64,000 nt of DNA, from positions 372,001-436,000 of the forward strand of contig NZ_JAOZEW010000001.1 in assembly GCF_025847235.1 (NCBI RefSeq). The letters are read 5' to 3'. The notes beneath the pieces are model-generated. The model was not told the origin of the DNA. It saw only the letters and a program-made list of their open reading frames with translations, and did not search any database. The stretch is from Flavobacterium shii. Lineage in GTDB: Bacteria > Bacteroidota > Bacteroidia > Flavobacteriales > Flavobacteriaceae. Below are positions 54,344-64,000 of this stretch, piece after piece (the stretch's first letter is position 1; the number at the start of each line of letters is the position of its first letter). The position numbers and the translations under genes are program-made.

Positions 54344-57300
54344 ATGAGTAAAAAAGCAATTCATAATTTCAATCTTTCAATACAAAATAGTGCTGATATA
54401 AAAAGCTCAGAGGAACTGACTAAAGCAATCATAAAGGAGTTGACCAAAGTTTCAAAAGAGATGAGTCAGCAAAAAGATATAGTGCAGGAATGGCAGGAGC
54501 AAAAAAATCAAAAAGCTACCGCTGTTACAAATAATTATAGTTCCTTAACCGAAGGAGGCGCCACCGATACTATTACTGAAACAAATAATAAAACAGTAAC
54601 ATCGACAAGCAATACTCCTTCGGGTTCTGAGGGAACAATATCAAATCATAATGGTTTAACGGGTACTATTTCTTCGGAAACAACATCAGCTTCAAATGCT
54701 CTAATCGGAGGAGGCGTTGCTGATATAACTGGTAGAGCAACAATGACTTCTAACGCATCAAACAGTACTACTTCTCTTACATTAGAGGCAAAAAATAATA
54801 CGTTGAATTTTGGCAATGGCATAACAACTCAAACTTATGCAAATGTGGCAGGACAACAAACGCTAACAGTGCCCCAAATGCTACAAACAAATAGTAGCGA
54901 ACCAACTATAGAAGCTCTCAAAGAAAAAATTAAAAAGAAAATAGAAGCAGCTAGTATTGCCAATAATATCACAGAAAAAGAGTACTGGAAAAATATTTCT
55001 AAAGCTTTTGAGGGAGGAGCTACAGCTCAGGATTTTTATGGTAAACCAAATGATACATTGTTTACAGAAATGTATGCTGCATTACAACAAGTAAATCAGG
55101 TTGTAGCATCTCAAAATTTTGATTGGGAGAGTGTTCGTAAAAGAATGATTGAATCAATAGATCATAATATACTTAAAGGAGAAATTTCCAGTAATAATAG
55201 GATCCGTTGGGAACTAATTAAAAAACAATTAAATGATGATACAATCAATGTTGCAAATCTTTTTGAACGATACGATGAACTATTTTTATTGCTAAAAGTT
55301 GTTGAAGGACTTGATAATTTGCCTTCTACTATTACCATAATTACCAGAACGAAGATATATCCTAATTTAAGTGCAGATAAAGTATATGCAGAAATTGGAA
55401 AAGAAGCTATTTATGTTCGCCTTAAGCAGGTTAGTGAAACTAATCTTGACGGAAGTGGAGTAAATAAAGGTGCAGTAAAAATTAAAAACACAAAACAAAC
55501 TTCATTTATAGCAGGTGAAAGCTTGGAATTTTTCGTTGATGAAGCTTTTATAAATCAGAAAGGGAATCCAAAAGAAAATATCAATTGGGTAGTTTATAAT
55601 AGTGATACTAAAAAAGAGAATATTTTTAAAAATGAAGGGACATCATTTAGCTATAATTTCGATATGCCTGGAAAATACAGAATCGATGCGTATGGAAAAA
55701 ATCACACAATAAAACAGAAAAAAAATCTAGACACAGCTACTTTCATAGAACTAAAAATAGTGGCGCAGCAAATTTTAATTACACCTCCTGCAAATGCTAA
55801 AGCTGAATTTATAAGATCTTTTGCCGAAGAGAAGCCCTTTAAAATCTCTCTAAATAATACTGCAGTAAAAACATTAAATCCAGTAAAATTATATTTTCAG
55901 GTCGAAACTATAACGGCTAATAAAATAACTAAAATTTCAGAAGAACAAGAATTAGATTCGACCGGTATTATTAAATTGGCGATGCCAGATTTAGGCGAAT
56001 ATAAAATAAAAGTAATTAGTAAAGATCAATATGCATTAGCACAGGAATTTAAAACTTCGGTAATTAAAAATGAAGTTACGAACATTGGTCTTGCCGAAAA
56101 TACGTCAAGCAATAATATCTTTTTATTGGGTATTCAAAACAAGAAGATAACTTTAGAAACAAAAAAATTTAAAATAAACCCTCCTACCGATAACGAAAAA
56201 GAAGATGTAAGATGGATGGTTTATGATTCTAATAATAAACCATATCTACGACCCGATGATGTTTTATTCACCGAAAAGAATAGTCCTCAAAAAAAATACA
56301 TTCATAAATGGAATTCCTTTACAATGCATATTCCTCAAAAAGAAGGAAATTATACAGTAGAAGCTTATAGTGATAGTAAAAAAAGTACCAACTCGGGATG
56401 TATTTATAAAATTGAAGTTAAACAGCCAGAAATAACCGAAGCGCATTGGGCATGGAGTGGAGGAAGTAAAAAAGTAACTTCGGGTTTTTCTGGAGAAAGC
56501 AATTATATACAGGCTCAAATACCTCACTATGAAAACCAAACGGTTAGAGTTTATTTTTATTTAAACAATGCAAAAACAAACCACTACATTGATACAAAAA
56601 CGAATGGAAAGGGGGAAATTTTTGAAGAAGTAAAATTTGATGTTAGTTTTCAAAAAGCAATTGGATTTAAGAGTGAAAAAAATGCTAAAATTGGATTTAA
56701 GCTATTAGGAATTCAAAATAGTAAACCATATCTATTTAAGGTACCAGTTAATTACAAATCAGATACTATTTTGTCTGTTACAACAGATAAAAAAATTCTT
56801 GACGTTTATTTTACATATGATGGAAGTAGAGTAAGAGAAGAAGATGAAGTTCCGTTTGGTAAAAAAGGAGCAATTGTAACTTTAGTAGCTAAAACCCAAA
56901 ATATGGTAGGAGAAGAAATTGAGTTAACTGCCCATAAAGTGGGAGAAGAACCATCTTTTAATAACAAAGCAAAAGTAAGTTCAGAGGGAGTTGCAATGAT
57001 CAGTTTTACTTTAATGAACCTTAATAAAAAACTTAAAGAAGGATCAAAAATAAAGTATTACGCCGGTGTTGAAGGTTATTCTACCAAACATTTGGCCAAT
57101 AAAGTATTGGTAATGATTGTGGGAGAGGCAAGTAAAGGGAAAAAAATGGCTAATCTAACATGGGGTTCTAAGGTTACCAAAGAATTTAGAGAAAAAGTAA
57201 TAGAAATTTGTGAAGATTTATGGCCTAAAAATACAATGGAAATGGCCAATGGACTTATGGCAGTAATGTACAGAGAAACGAGAGGTACGTTTGCAGCAAA

Positions 57301-58294
57301 TCAAATGTCAGGATATAAATCACTTATTCCAAGAGGAGAAATGACTAAAGTGCATTTTGAAAACATTAATAAAGAAACTGGTAAAATGGGCTCAAGAGCA
57401 ATTGGATTAATACAATTTACTCAAGTAGCTTTAGTTGCAATGGGAGAATTTGAAAACGGAAAAGGGTTTGATAAACTCCATACTTTAAAACTAGAATATG
57501 CTAACATGACCGATATCGATCAGCTTGAAAAGGTTAAGAAATATTTTAAAAAAGTTGCTCGCTTACCTAGAGTACCAGAGGATATTTATGTAGCGGTATT
57601 TTCTCCAGAATTTGTAGGCAAAGAAAGTACAGATACACTATACAAAAAAGGAACTGATAGCTATAAACAAAATCCGGGTTTGGATAAAGATGATAATGGT
57701 ATTCAGAAAAGAGAACTTACAGTAAAATATTTTGAAAGCTTGAAAGAAGGAAATAAAAAAGCTAATATTGCAAGCGTAAATATAAAAATGAATAGTGAAA
57801 AGAAACTCAATTTGAAATGGCATAATCCGCTTGATATTATGGAATTAAGAGGATGGTATACAGAAACACAATGGACACCCGAAAAAAGCGATTGGCATGG
57901 TAGAACCGGAGGAAAACATGATGGATTAGATTTATATGCACCGGTAAAAACTAAACTATATGCTTGTATTGATGGTATAATAAGGGATCCATACGTATCG
58001 GGAACATATGGAAATACAGTAACAATTGAGGGAATTTATAATGGTGAGACTTATTTTTTCTTTTATGCACATTTAAATCAGCCAGTCAAATTTAGCGATG
58101 GAGATTCGATAAAAGCTGGAGATCCTATTGGAGAAACTGGACAAACAGGAAATGCAAGAAGCCTAACAGCTAAACAAACTCATCTACATTTTGAAGTTAA
58201 AAGTAAAAAAACTAGAACCGGAAATAAAGTTGATCCAAATATCATAACTGAACTAACATTTAATAAAACTCCAGATAAAAACACACAAAAATGA
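54344..58294 (+). CDS. Large cell-wall effector: lysozyme-like plus M23 peptidase
   Basis: 1316 aa, no signal peptide. Residues 1-190 are polar and Ser/Thr/Asn-rich; ~190-360 helical; ~370-940 contain several Ig-like repeats ('NINWVVYNSDTKKEN', 'DVRWMVYDSNNKPYL', 'AHWAWSGGSKKVTSGFSGE'). A lysozyme/SLT-like domain follows with Glu978 in 'MYRETRGTFAANQ' and 'GLIQFTQ' at 1021. The C-terminus is an M23 endopeptidase: His1192 and Asp1196 in 'KHDGLDLYAP' and 'HLHFE' at 1280. It would cut both glycan and peptide bonds of murein. Lack of a signal suggests delivery by the particle. Alternative: a tape-measure protein, which often bears SLT and M23 domains. Confidence 0.8.
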   Translation: MSKKAIHNFNLSIQNSADIKSSEELTKAIIKELTKVSKEMSQQKDIVQEWQEQKNQKATAVTNNYSSLTEGGATDTITETNNKTVTSTSNTPSGSEGTISNHNGLTGTISSETTSASNALIGGGVADITGRATMTSNASNSTTSLTLEAKNNTLNFGNGITTQTYANVAGQQTLTVPQMLQTNSSEPTIEALKEKIKKKIEAASIANNITEKEYWKNISKAFEGGATAQDFYGKPNDTLFTEMYAALQQVNQVVASQNFDWESVRKRMIESIDHNILKGEISSNNRIRWELIKKQLNDDTINVANLFERYDELFLLLKVVEGLDNLPSTITIITRTKIYPNLSADKVYAEIGKEAIYVRLKQVSETNLDGSGVNKGAVKIKNTKQTSFIAGESLEFFVDEAFINQKGNPKENINWVVYNSDTKKENIFKNEGTSFSYNFDMPGKYRIDAYGKNHTIKQKKNLDTATFIELKIVAQQILITPPANAKAEFIRSFAEEKPFKISLNNTAVKTLNPVKLYFQVETITANKITKISEEQELDSTGIIKLAMPDLGEYKIKVISKDQYALAQEFKTSVIKNEVTNIGLAENTSSNNIFLLGIQNKKITLETKKFKINPPTDNEKEDVRWMVYDSNNKPYLRPDDVLFTEKNSPQKKYIHKWNSFTMHIPQKEGNYTVEAYSDSKKSTNSGCIYKIEVKQPEITEAHWAWSGGSKKVTSGFSGESNYIQAQIPHYENQTVRVYFYLNNAKTNHYIDTKTNGKGEIFEEVKFDVSFQKAIGFKSEKNAKIGFKLLGIQNSKPYLFKVPVNYKSDTILSVTTDKKILDVYFTYDGSRVREEDEVPFGKKGAIVTLVAKTQNMVGEEIELTAHKVGEEPSFNNKAKVSSEGVAMISFTLMNLNKKLKEGSKIKYYAGVEGYSTKHLANKVLVMIVGEASKGKKMANLTWGSKVTKEFREKVIEICEDLWPKNTMEMANGLMAVMYRETRGTFAANQMSGYKSLIPRGEMTKVHFENINKETGKMGSRAIGLIQFTQVALVAMGEFENGKGFDKLHTLKLEYANMTDIDQLEKVKKYFKKVARLPRVPEDIYVAVFSPEFVGKESTDTLYKKGTDSYKQNPGLDKDDNGIQKRELTVKYFESLKEGNKKANIASVNIKMNSEKKLNLKWHNPLDIMELRGWYTETQWTPEKSDWHGRTGGKHDGLDLYAPVKTKLYACIDGIIRDPYVSGTYGNTVTIEGIYNGETYFFFYAHLNQPVKFSDGDSIKAGDPIGETGQTGNARSLTAKQTHLHFEVKSKKTRTGNKVDPNIITELTFNKTPDKNTQK

Positions 58295-59547
58295 AAAAAA
58301 TAGTATTTATATGTTTTTCTGTCATTCTATTTTCTTGTAAAAATCAAGATAACAAAAATATACAGACAATTTCTCATTTAATAAAAGCTGAAAAAGCATC
58401 ATTAAATAATGAAATAAGAGCACTAATTCCAAAAGAGTATAATAGTGATAGTATTACTACTGAAACGATTGATTTTGATAACGATTCAAAAAAAGATTAT
58501 ATATGTACAGTATATGATTCAAAAAAAGATTTAAATATTGAGTATTGGATAACTTCTGGTTATAAATTATTCTTGCAACATGAATTTCATGGAAGTATTA
58601 ATTATAAGTTTTTCGTTAATTTAGATAATGATAATTTAATGGAACTATTTAGAGCTTCGGGTGAGGAAGATGGTATTGATTATGCTTTTTATGATATTAA
58701 AAACAATAAATTAGAACCACTATTGTATTTTACACCAATTTTAATTGATGAGAGTAAACCAAATAATTATTTTTTTGGTTATCCGTGGGATATCTCAGGA
58801 ATACTTATTTCAGATAACAAATTACTTTCTTCTACTATTAATAGTATCGAAAGAGATGGAAATATTTTAATTCCTACAAATCAAAAATCTCTTCCAGTTA
58901 TTTTTTTTAATGGAAAAACAACTCAGCCAGAAATTAAATATGATAATAATATTAAAAAAGAATATTTTTCTTTAGAAAAAATTATTAGTCTTGTCAAGAC
59001 AAAAGACAATAAAGATTTAAAAACTTTAGAATCTTTAAAATCAGAATTAGTTTCGTACAAGATAAAGAAAGAAGTTAAATGCGATTTAAATAGCGATGGT
59101 AAAGAAGATTTGATATTAATTTTTGAACCAGAAAAAATCAAACCACTAGAAGAGTATGGCTCTTCTTTAATGAATTCTCCTATTTATGTAATGATAAATG
59201 TAGAACAGGATAGGTATATTGTTATAAAAAACGAAAACCTTATTTATACTGCAACTTATAATTGTCCAAATATGGGGGTTAAAAAGTTAATCGCAGAAAA
59301 TAATAATTTTTTTATAGAACAGAGTACATGTGATAAATTTGATGATCTTCAAAATGATAATATTACTTTTAAATATGATATAAAAACAAAGTCAATCACC
59401 TTAGAAAAATTTAAAAGGGATTATTTTGAACGAAAAGATAATTCAGAAATGTTGCCGCCTAGCATTATGGCTACCCCAATAAATTTTGGAAAAGTCTTAT
59501 TTGAGGATTATGACTCAAGAAGAGAATACGATAAAAATAATAAATAA
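58291..59547 (+). CDS. Lipoprotein, candidate immunity to the cell-wall effector
   Basis: 418 aa with a lipoprotein signal ('KIVFICFSVILFSCKNQD', Cys16). Two FG-GAP/calcium-loop-like segments, 'DFDNDSKKDYICTVYD' and 'DLNSDGKEDLILIFE'. Its ATG overlaps the effector stop (ATGA), so the two are translationally coupled. A periplasmic lipid-anchored protein coupled to a murein hydrolase is what an immunity protein would look like; sequence similarity to a known immunity family was not seen. Confidence 0.65.
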   Translation: MKKIVFICFSVILFSCKNQDNKNIQTISHLIKAEKASLNNEIRALIPKEYNSDSITTETIDFDNDSKKDYICTVYDSKKDLNIEYWITSGYKLFLQHEFHGSINYKFFVNLDNDNLMELFRASGEEDGIDYAFYDIKNNKLEPLLYFTPILIDESKPNNYFFGYPWDISGILISDNKLLSSTINSIERDGNILIPTNQKSLPVIFFNGKTTQPEIKYDNNIKKEYFSLEKIISLVKTKDNKDLKTLESLKSELVSYKIKKEVKCDLNSDGKEDLILIFEPEKIKPLEEYGSSLMNSPIYVMINVEQDRYIVIKNENLIYTATYNCPNMGVKKLIAENNNFFIEQSTCDKFDDLQNDNITFKYDIKTKSITLEKFKRDYFERKDNSEMLPPSIMATPINFGKVLFEDYDSRREYDKNNK

Positions 59548-59554
59548 TCTGTAT

Positions 59555-59588
59555 AAAAAAACCTGTAAACTATTTTACAGGTTTTTTT
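59555..59588 (+). terminator. Rho-independent terminator ending the effector operon
   Basis: ACCTGTAAA and TTTACAGGT arms with a 4-base loop, then seven T; 13 bases after the lipoprotein gene. It marks the right border of the tail cluster. Confidence 0.9.
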
Positions 59589-59709
59589 ATACAATCTAAA
59601 GAGCTATAAATAAATGATCAAACGCTATATAATACCCAATCATAATCATTTAAATATTAAATTATTCCTATAAAAAACCCCTACTACTTTCAAAAAGAAT
59701 ACAATATAT

Positions 59710-59746
59710 TTTGTCATACTAATCTTATTTCTTTTGTTTAAATTTG
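59710..59746 (+). promoter_or_regulatory. Probable housekeeping-type promoter of the TPR regulator
   Basis: TAAATTTG (59739-59746) fits the Bacteroidetes -7 element; TTTG at 59710-59713 is a possible -33 element with a slightly long 25-base spacer. The gene starts at 59772. No CAGTARTTTCAG motif is present. Confidence 0.45.
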
Positions 59747-59771
59747 AAAACCTTCTTTAGCGTTTTTAAAT

Positions 59772-61382
59772 ATGATGTCACGATTATTTTTCCTGTTGTT
59801 TCTTATTCTTTCTTTGAATGTTCATTCTCAGTCAACAAAAGAGTTGATTGATAATTTAAATAGCATTAACAATCATCAGAAAAAAGCAGAACTGTGCCGC
59901 GAAATCGCACTAAGATTACAAAATTCTGATTGGGATAGGGCGATAAAGTACATCGAATTGGCGGAAGTCGAAGCAAAAAACACACAAGTGCCGGAATCTA
60001 TTTTAGCCGATGTCTACATTACAGCGGGAAAAATGTATTCATCAAAAGAGGTATTAGATATTGCTTTACAATATTATCTAAAAGCCTATGATATTTACAA
60101 AAATAACGGAAACCTTGAAGAAGTCTCAAAAATAGAAAACAATCTTGCGATTATTTATGGGCAGGGAAAAGACAAAGAAAAAGCATTAAAATATTTCTTA
60201 AATGTATACCGTTATCAACAATCTAAGAATGATCCTGCCAAGCTTGTAAAAATCTTAAACAATATAGGTACTGCTTATTTAAACAAAAACATAGACTCTT
60301 CTTTATATTACTATCAAAAGGCTCATTTAATAAACAAAACAATAAAAGATGATGCATTAAAGGTTTATGTGTGTACAAATCTGGCACGAGTTTATGCTTT
60401 AAAAAAAGATTATAAAAATGCAGATTATTATTATGATCAGGCTTTTTTATTTGCCAAAGAACCGGTAAATCCTTTAATACAAGCCTTTGTTTATGAGTCT
60501 TTTTCGGATTATGAACTAAAACAAAAAAATTATGATGCCGTAATTACAAATGCAAAAAAGGCATTAGAATTATCTAAAGAAAACCAATATAGTCTTTCGG
60601 TTTTAAACCTGAACAAAATCTTGTATCAGGTATATATTAGTAAAGAAGATTATAAAAATGCAGTCTATTATTTTCAGAAATACAATACAATTAATGATAG
60701 TATACATGTCGAAGAAAAAGCCGTAAACCTCGAAAAAATAAAGCTCGAGCAAGACTACAAAGTTCGTAGCCAAATAAAAACACTTACAGAACAAAAAAGA
60801 TTATTCAAATATTTTGTAGTGGGTTTGATACTGGTTGTGGGGATATTGATTTTAATTATCTTTTTGATAAAATACCGAAACAGGAATATTAAAAACCAAC
60901 TCGAAAAAGAAAAATTAAAAACAAAGATGCAAACCTTAAAGCACAACCTCGATGCTAAAAATAAGGTTTTGATAGGAAAAGCAATGACAGAAATACATCG
61001 TACAGATAGTATTAATGAAATCCTGACCGATCTTAAAAAAATTAAACTCAAAGCGGTCAATAAAGAAATGCAGCAAGCGATTGATATCGTTCTTAAAAGT
61101 CTCGAAAAGAATTTGAACACAGATATCTGGAAAGAATTTGAAATAAGTTTTGAGCAGGTTCATAAATCTTTTTTTGATAAATTAACAACAGATCATCCTT
61201 CGCTTACTCCCAAAGATCGCAGATTATGTGCGTTGTTATATCTGGATTTAACCACAAAAGAAATATCTCAAATTACGGGGCAATCGTTTAAATCGATAGA
61301 AAATGCCCGAACAAGACTTCGTAAAAAGTTTGATATTACCAATGAAAAAGTAAATCTCTCGACCTATCTCAATACATTTTAA
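59772..61382 (+). CDS. Membrane TPR protein with LuxR-type HTH
   Basis: 536 aa. Signal peptide ('FFLLFLILSLNVHSQS'), periplasmic TPR repeats over ~25-330 ('ALQYYLKAYDIYKNNGNLEEV', 'ALKYFLNVYRYQQS', 'SLYYYQKAHLINK'), one membrane helix (~350-370, 'YFVVGLILVVGILILIIFLI'), a coiled-coil, and a C-terminal LuxR-type HTH ('LTPKDRRLCALLYLDLTTKEISQITGQSFKSIENARTRLRKKF'). This is a common Bacteroidetes sensor/regulator with sensing outside and DNA binding inside. Its targets are unknown; neighbours are the tail cluster and the M4 protease. Confidence 0.88.
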   Translation: MMSRLFFLLFLILSLNVHSQSTKELIDNLNSINNHQKKAELCREIALRLQNSDWDRAIKYIELAEVEAKNTQVPESILADVYITAGKMYSSKEVLDIALQYYLKAYDIYKNNGNLEEVSKIENNLAIIYGQGKDKEKALKYFLNVYRYQQSKNDPAKLVKILNNIGTAYLNKNIDSSLYYYQKAHLINKTIKDDALKVYVCTNLARVYALKKDYKNADYYYDQAFLFAKEPVNPLIQAFVYESFSDYELKQKNYDAVITNAKKALELSKENQYSLSVLNLNKILYQVYISKEDYKNAVYYFQKYNTINDSIHVEEKAVNLEKIKLEQDYKVRSQIKTLTEQKRLFKYFVVGLILVVGILILIIFLIKYRNRNIKNQLEKEKLKTKMQTLKHNLDAKNKVLIGKAMTEIHRTDSINEILTDLKKIKLKAVNKEMQQAIDIVLKSLEKNLNTDIWKEFEISFEQVHKSFFDKLTTDHPSLTPKDRRLCALLYLDLTTKEISQITGQSFKSIENARTRLRKKFDITNEKVNLSTYLNTF

Positions 61383-61559
61383 GCGAATTAATGTAATTAA
61401 ATAAACCAAACTAATGATCTGATTTAGTTTGGTTTATTTTTTTATGAGTGTTTTTTAAGTGACCTATTTCTACGTAAGAGTGTTTTTGCAATAGTCTATT
61501 TTTTTCTAAACAGAAGTGCCCATTCTACATTTACCAACTCGATAGTAAAATAGAGTAGA

Positions 61560-61685
61560 ATGAATCGGAAGAAAAAAAATACCCCTCCTAAAAGCTTAGA
61601 CCAACTTTTAGAAGAAACCAAAATAAAAAAGGAAACCCTCTTGAAGATTCTCGAAAAAATAACCAAAGAAAATCCTGAAAATTAA
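61560..61685 (+). CDS. Small ORF, 41 aa
   Basis: 41 aa: 'MNRKKKNTPPKSLDQLLEET', then 'KIKKETLLKILEKITKENPEN'. Basic start then an amphipathic helix; coding-like composition. It lies in the 400-base gap between the TPR regulator and the M4 protease gene, where nothing else is seen. Similar short helical proteins are annotated in Flavobacteria, but I cannot name a family. Confidence 0.45.
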   Translation: MNRKKKNTPPKSLDQLLEETKIKKETLLKILEKITKENPEN

Positions 61686-61783
61686 ATACCAAATTGATTC
61701 TTAGAAACCTCTTTTTTGCATTACTATGAATTATAACCACTATTAACTAAGCAAACTATACTATTAATTTAAATTTTAAAACA

Positions 61784-64000
61784 ATGAACCAAATTTACTT
61801 CAAAACCAAGTATTTGTTTATTTTGTTAAGTCTCTTTGCCTGCTCCGTGGGAATGGCTCAGACGCCTTATCAAAATATCAAAAATGATGGCGTGAAAACC
61901 GCCTTAGGAGTACCCGAAGAAACAAAGGAACAAGTTTCTAAGAGAACTAGTGATCCAAATTCTAGTCAGGATAAAGATGCCGATAATCTCTTCATACCAA
62001 AAGAAGAAGTCATAAGTGGCAAAGAACTTTCTGTAGCAGAAAGTGAATCAGTGCTAAAACAAGCACAACTGAGCCAAAATTTATTCGAACAAAAACTAAC
62101 GAATACTACCGAAAAAACAAATTCACAAGACACTACGAAGGTTAAATCTTTTGCTAAATCTTCCAATTTAACTGCAAGGAATGTATTTGAAGTTAAAAAA
62201 GGAGATTTTAATTTGTCTACATCTGATAAAATGCAATTAAAATCAGTTTCAGATAATCATGGCAGAACTCTCGCTACTTATCAGCAGTTGCATAACAATC
62301 TTCCTGTTGAAGGAGCAATTTATAAGGTTAGGGAAAATAAAACTAAGATTGATGCATTTGGTTTTACAGCTAAAAAGTTATCAGTAAATAACAATTATAA
62401 AATAAATGCAGCTACAGCTTTAGAAAATGCACTTAAAACTATAAATGCGAAGCAATACATTTGGGAAAATAAAAAATTAGGTTCTTTATTGGATAAAAAT
62501 ATAAGCGCAAAACCGCAAGGTGAATTGGTTTATGTTGGACCTAACTTTTCTTCTGAACTAAAGGAATACTTTCTCACATGGAAATTTGATATTTACGCGA
62601 CCAATCCACAATCCAGCCAAACCATGTATGTCGATGCAAACTCAGGAAAAGTAATTCTTATTATTGATCTCAATCGAGATGCTACCTATACAGGTCAAAG
62701 TTTAGGTAAAGGTAAATCACGATATTCCGGAGAAGTAGAATTTAATACAAAACAATATGCTGACGGATACAGATTAGAAGGGCTACAAGGTAAATATAAT
62801 GTGCCAATGTATACCTGGAATATGAATCATGCCGATAATGCTTCAGATGAAGTAATCACAGAATTTATTGATGAAGATAATATCTGGAATGAGCTGCATA
62901 ATAAAAACCATGATGAGGTGGCTATAGATATTCACTGGGGTATGCAAAAAACTATAGAATATTATGGCGAAAAATTTAATCGTAATAGTATTGATGACAA
63001 AGGAATGACAATTATTGGTCTTGCACATTTAGGGACTAATGTTGAAAATGCTTCATGGACTGGTGGATGGGCACAATTTGGAGATGGTAACAACACACCC
63101 TATGTAGGTTTAGGAATTACAGCACATGAACTAACGCATGGAGTAACACGTTTTACGGCCGGTTTAATCTATCAAGGAGAATCAGGTGCTTTAAACGAAT
63201 CTTTCAGTGATATTTTTGGCGTATCGGTTGAATTTTATGTTGGAAAAGACAAAAAAGAAGATATTTGGATGCTGGGTAATGAGTTATATACTCATGGAAG
63301 TATGAGAAACATGTCTAATCCGAAGGCACAAGGTCAGCCAGACACTTACGGAGGAGTAAACTGGGTAAATCCATTAAATACTACTTATGATAATGGAGGT
63401 GTACACTTTAACAGCGGAATCACAAATTACTGGTTCTACCTTTTAAGTGAAGGTGGCCAAGGTGTAAATGATCTTAATAACAGCTACGATGTTAAAGCTA
63501 TTGGTCTTGCCAAAGCAGAGAAAATTGCTTACATAACCCTCACCGAGTATTTATCTCCAGCTTCAAACTTTAGCGATATGCGTCAGGCAAGTTTAATGGT
63601 TGTAGAAGATTTATACGGATTAAGTTCTGAAGAATACAAACAAGTTACTAATGCTTGGTATGCTATTGGGGTTGGAGCCTCTTATGCAGATAAGCAAATT
63701 GCACTTGTTTCTATTGAAAAACCTTCTGTTGCTTGTGGTTCTTTAAAAGGAGATGAACCCTTTTATATTAAAATTAAAAACACTGGATCTACTGTAATTA
63801 AAGCAAATGAAAGTTTAAATTACAAATTGAGATTGATGACAGCCGGCTTTGGTGGCCGATTCAATACGCTGTATACTAAAGATAGTACCATCAGTTTTAC
63901 TAAAGACTTGGCACTAGGCGAAGAAATTATTATAAAAATTCAAGAGAATCTTCCTTACACAATAAGCGCAACTGCTGTAAACTATGTAGAAGTAAAATTT
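61784..64000 (+). CDS. Thermolysin-family (M4) secreted metalloprotease, partial
   Basis: 739 codons to the window end, no stop. Signal peptide ('FILLSLFACSVGMAQ'), FTP-type propeptide (~130-300, 'NHGRTLATYQQLHNNLPVEGAIYKV'), then the catalytic domain: 'GLGITAHELTHGVTRFTAGLIYQGESGALNESFSDIFG' with zinc ligands His448, His452 and Glu472, 20 residues apart as in thermolysin, and later 'NGGVHFNSGITNYWFYLL' with the catalytic His. After ~640 a beta-rich C-terminal domain begins, often followed by a type IX secretion signal, which would be outside the window. It degrades extracellular proteins. Confidence 0.93.
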   Translation, partial: MNQIYFKTKYLFILLSLFACSVGMAQTPYQNIKNDGVKTALGVPEETKEQVSKRTSDPNSSQDKDADNLFIPKEEVISGKELSVAESESVLKQAQLSQNLFEQKLTNTTEKTNSQDTTKVKSFAKSSNLTARNVFEVKKGDFNLSTSDKMQLKSVSDNHGRTLATYQQLHNNLPVEGAIYKVRENKTKIDAFGFTAKKLSVNNNYKINAATALENALKTINAKQYIWENKKLGSLLDKNISAKPQGELVYVGPNFSSELKEYFLTWKFDIYATNPQSSQTMYVDANSGKVILIIDLNRDATYTGQSLGKGKSRYSGEVEFNTKQYADGYRLEGLQGKYNVPMYTWNMNHADNASDEVITEFIDEDNIWNELHNKNHDEVAIDIHWGMQKTIEYYGEKFNRNSIDDKGMTIIGLAHLGTNVENASWTGGWAQFGDGNNTPYVGLGITAHELTHGVTRFTAGLIYQGESGALNESFSDIFGVSVEFYVGKDKKEDIWMLGNELYTHGSMRNMSNPKAQGQPDTYGGVNWVNPLNTTYDNGGVHFNSGITNYWFYLLSEGGQGVNDLNNSYDVKAIGLAKAEKIAYITLTEYLSPASNFSDMRQASLMVVEDLYGLSSEEYKQVTNAWYAIGVGASYADKQIALVSIEKPSVACGSLKGDEPFYIKIKNTGSTVIKANESLNYKLRLMTAGFGGRFNTLYTKDSTISFTKDLALGEEIIIKIQENLPYTISATAVNYVEVKF

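Overview
The window looks like a low-GC Bacteroidetes chromosome, most likely Flavobacterium. Supporting signs are TAnnTTTG-type -7 promoter elements, almost no Shine-Dalgarno sequences, a Tra-type conjugative element, LptF/LolA/FtsK proteins of Bacteroidetes type, and intergenic hairpin repeats typical of the genus. No taxonomic search was run.

Layout. (1) 1-6.2 kb is the end of an integrative conjugative element: the 3' part of traM, then traN, two related element proteins, three small DNA-binding-type proteins and a tyrosine recombinase. The element stops beside the 3' end of a tRNA-Ser(UGA) gene. (2) 6.5-13.6 kb is a tight leftward housekeeping run: tpx, dgkA-like, ftsK, lolA-like, lptF/G-like, ribBA (cyclohydrolase half degenerate) and a thioesterase. 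(3) 13.6-14.2 kb is a repeat-rich gap. (4) 14.2-15.7 kb holds peroxide-defence genes. (5) 15.8-21.5 kb is a probable murein-turnover operon (GH3/NagZ-like, GNAT, TPR-like, AmpG-like permease, GH10-like hydrolase). (6) 21.7-25.6 kb holds single genes, including an outer-membrane barrel, YegP-like, cold-shock and DUF2268-like peptidase genes.

(7) 25.7-59.5 kb is the main accessory locus: a capsid-less, Mu-like contractile tail (tailocin-like) cluster. It has sheath, tube, tail terminator, hub, spike, gp25, LysM/X-like, J-like and I-like genes, three fibres, holin, M15 endolysin, a small lipoprotein and a LexA/CI-type S24 repressor. I see no terminase, portal, capsid, integrase, ClpV-like or AAA+ ATPase gene. 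It also carries two effector-like modules. One is a 725-aa polymorphic toxin with an ADP-ribosyltransferase-like C-terminus followed by a HEAT-like candidate immunity gene. The other is a 1316-aa protein with lysozyme-like and M23 domains, coupled to a lipoprotein that may be its immunity protein. One fibre ends in a complete intein-like Hint domain. An IS982-family element has inserted in the cluster.

The most striking observation is regulatory. Seven candidate promoters inside the tail cluster share a CAGTARTTTCAG motif (reverse complement CTGAAAYTACTG) placed 42 or 43 bp upstream of a -7-like box. Two of them face each other between the fibre operon and the 1316-aa effector. This implies one activator that turns on sheath, baseplate, fibres, lysis genes and effector together. 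A 59-aa HTH-like protein encoded inside the cluster is one candidate.

(8) 59.7-64 kb holds a TPR/LuxR-type regulator, a 41-aa ORF and a thermolysin-family (M4) secreted protease that runs off the window.
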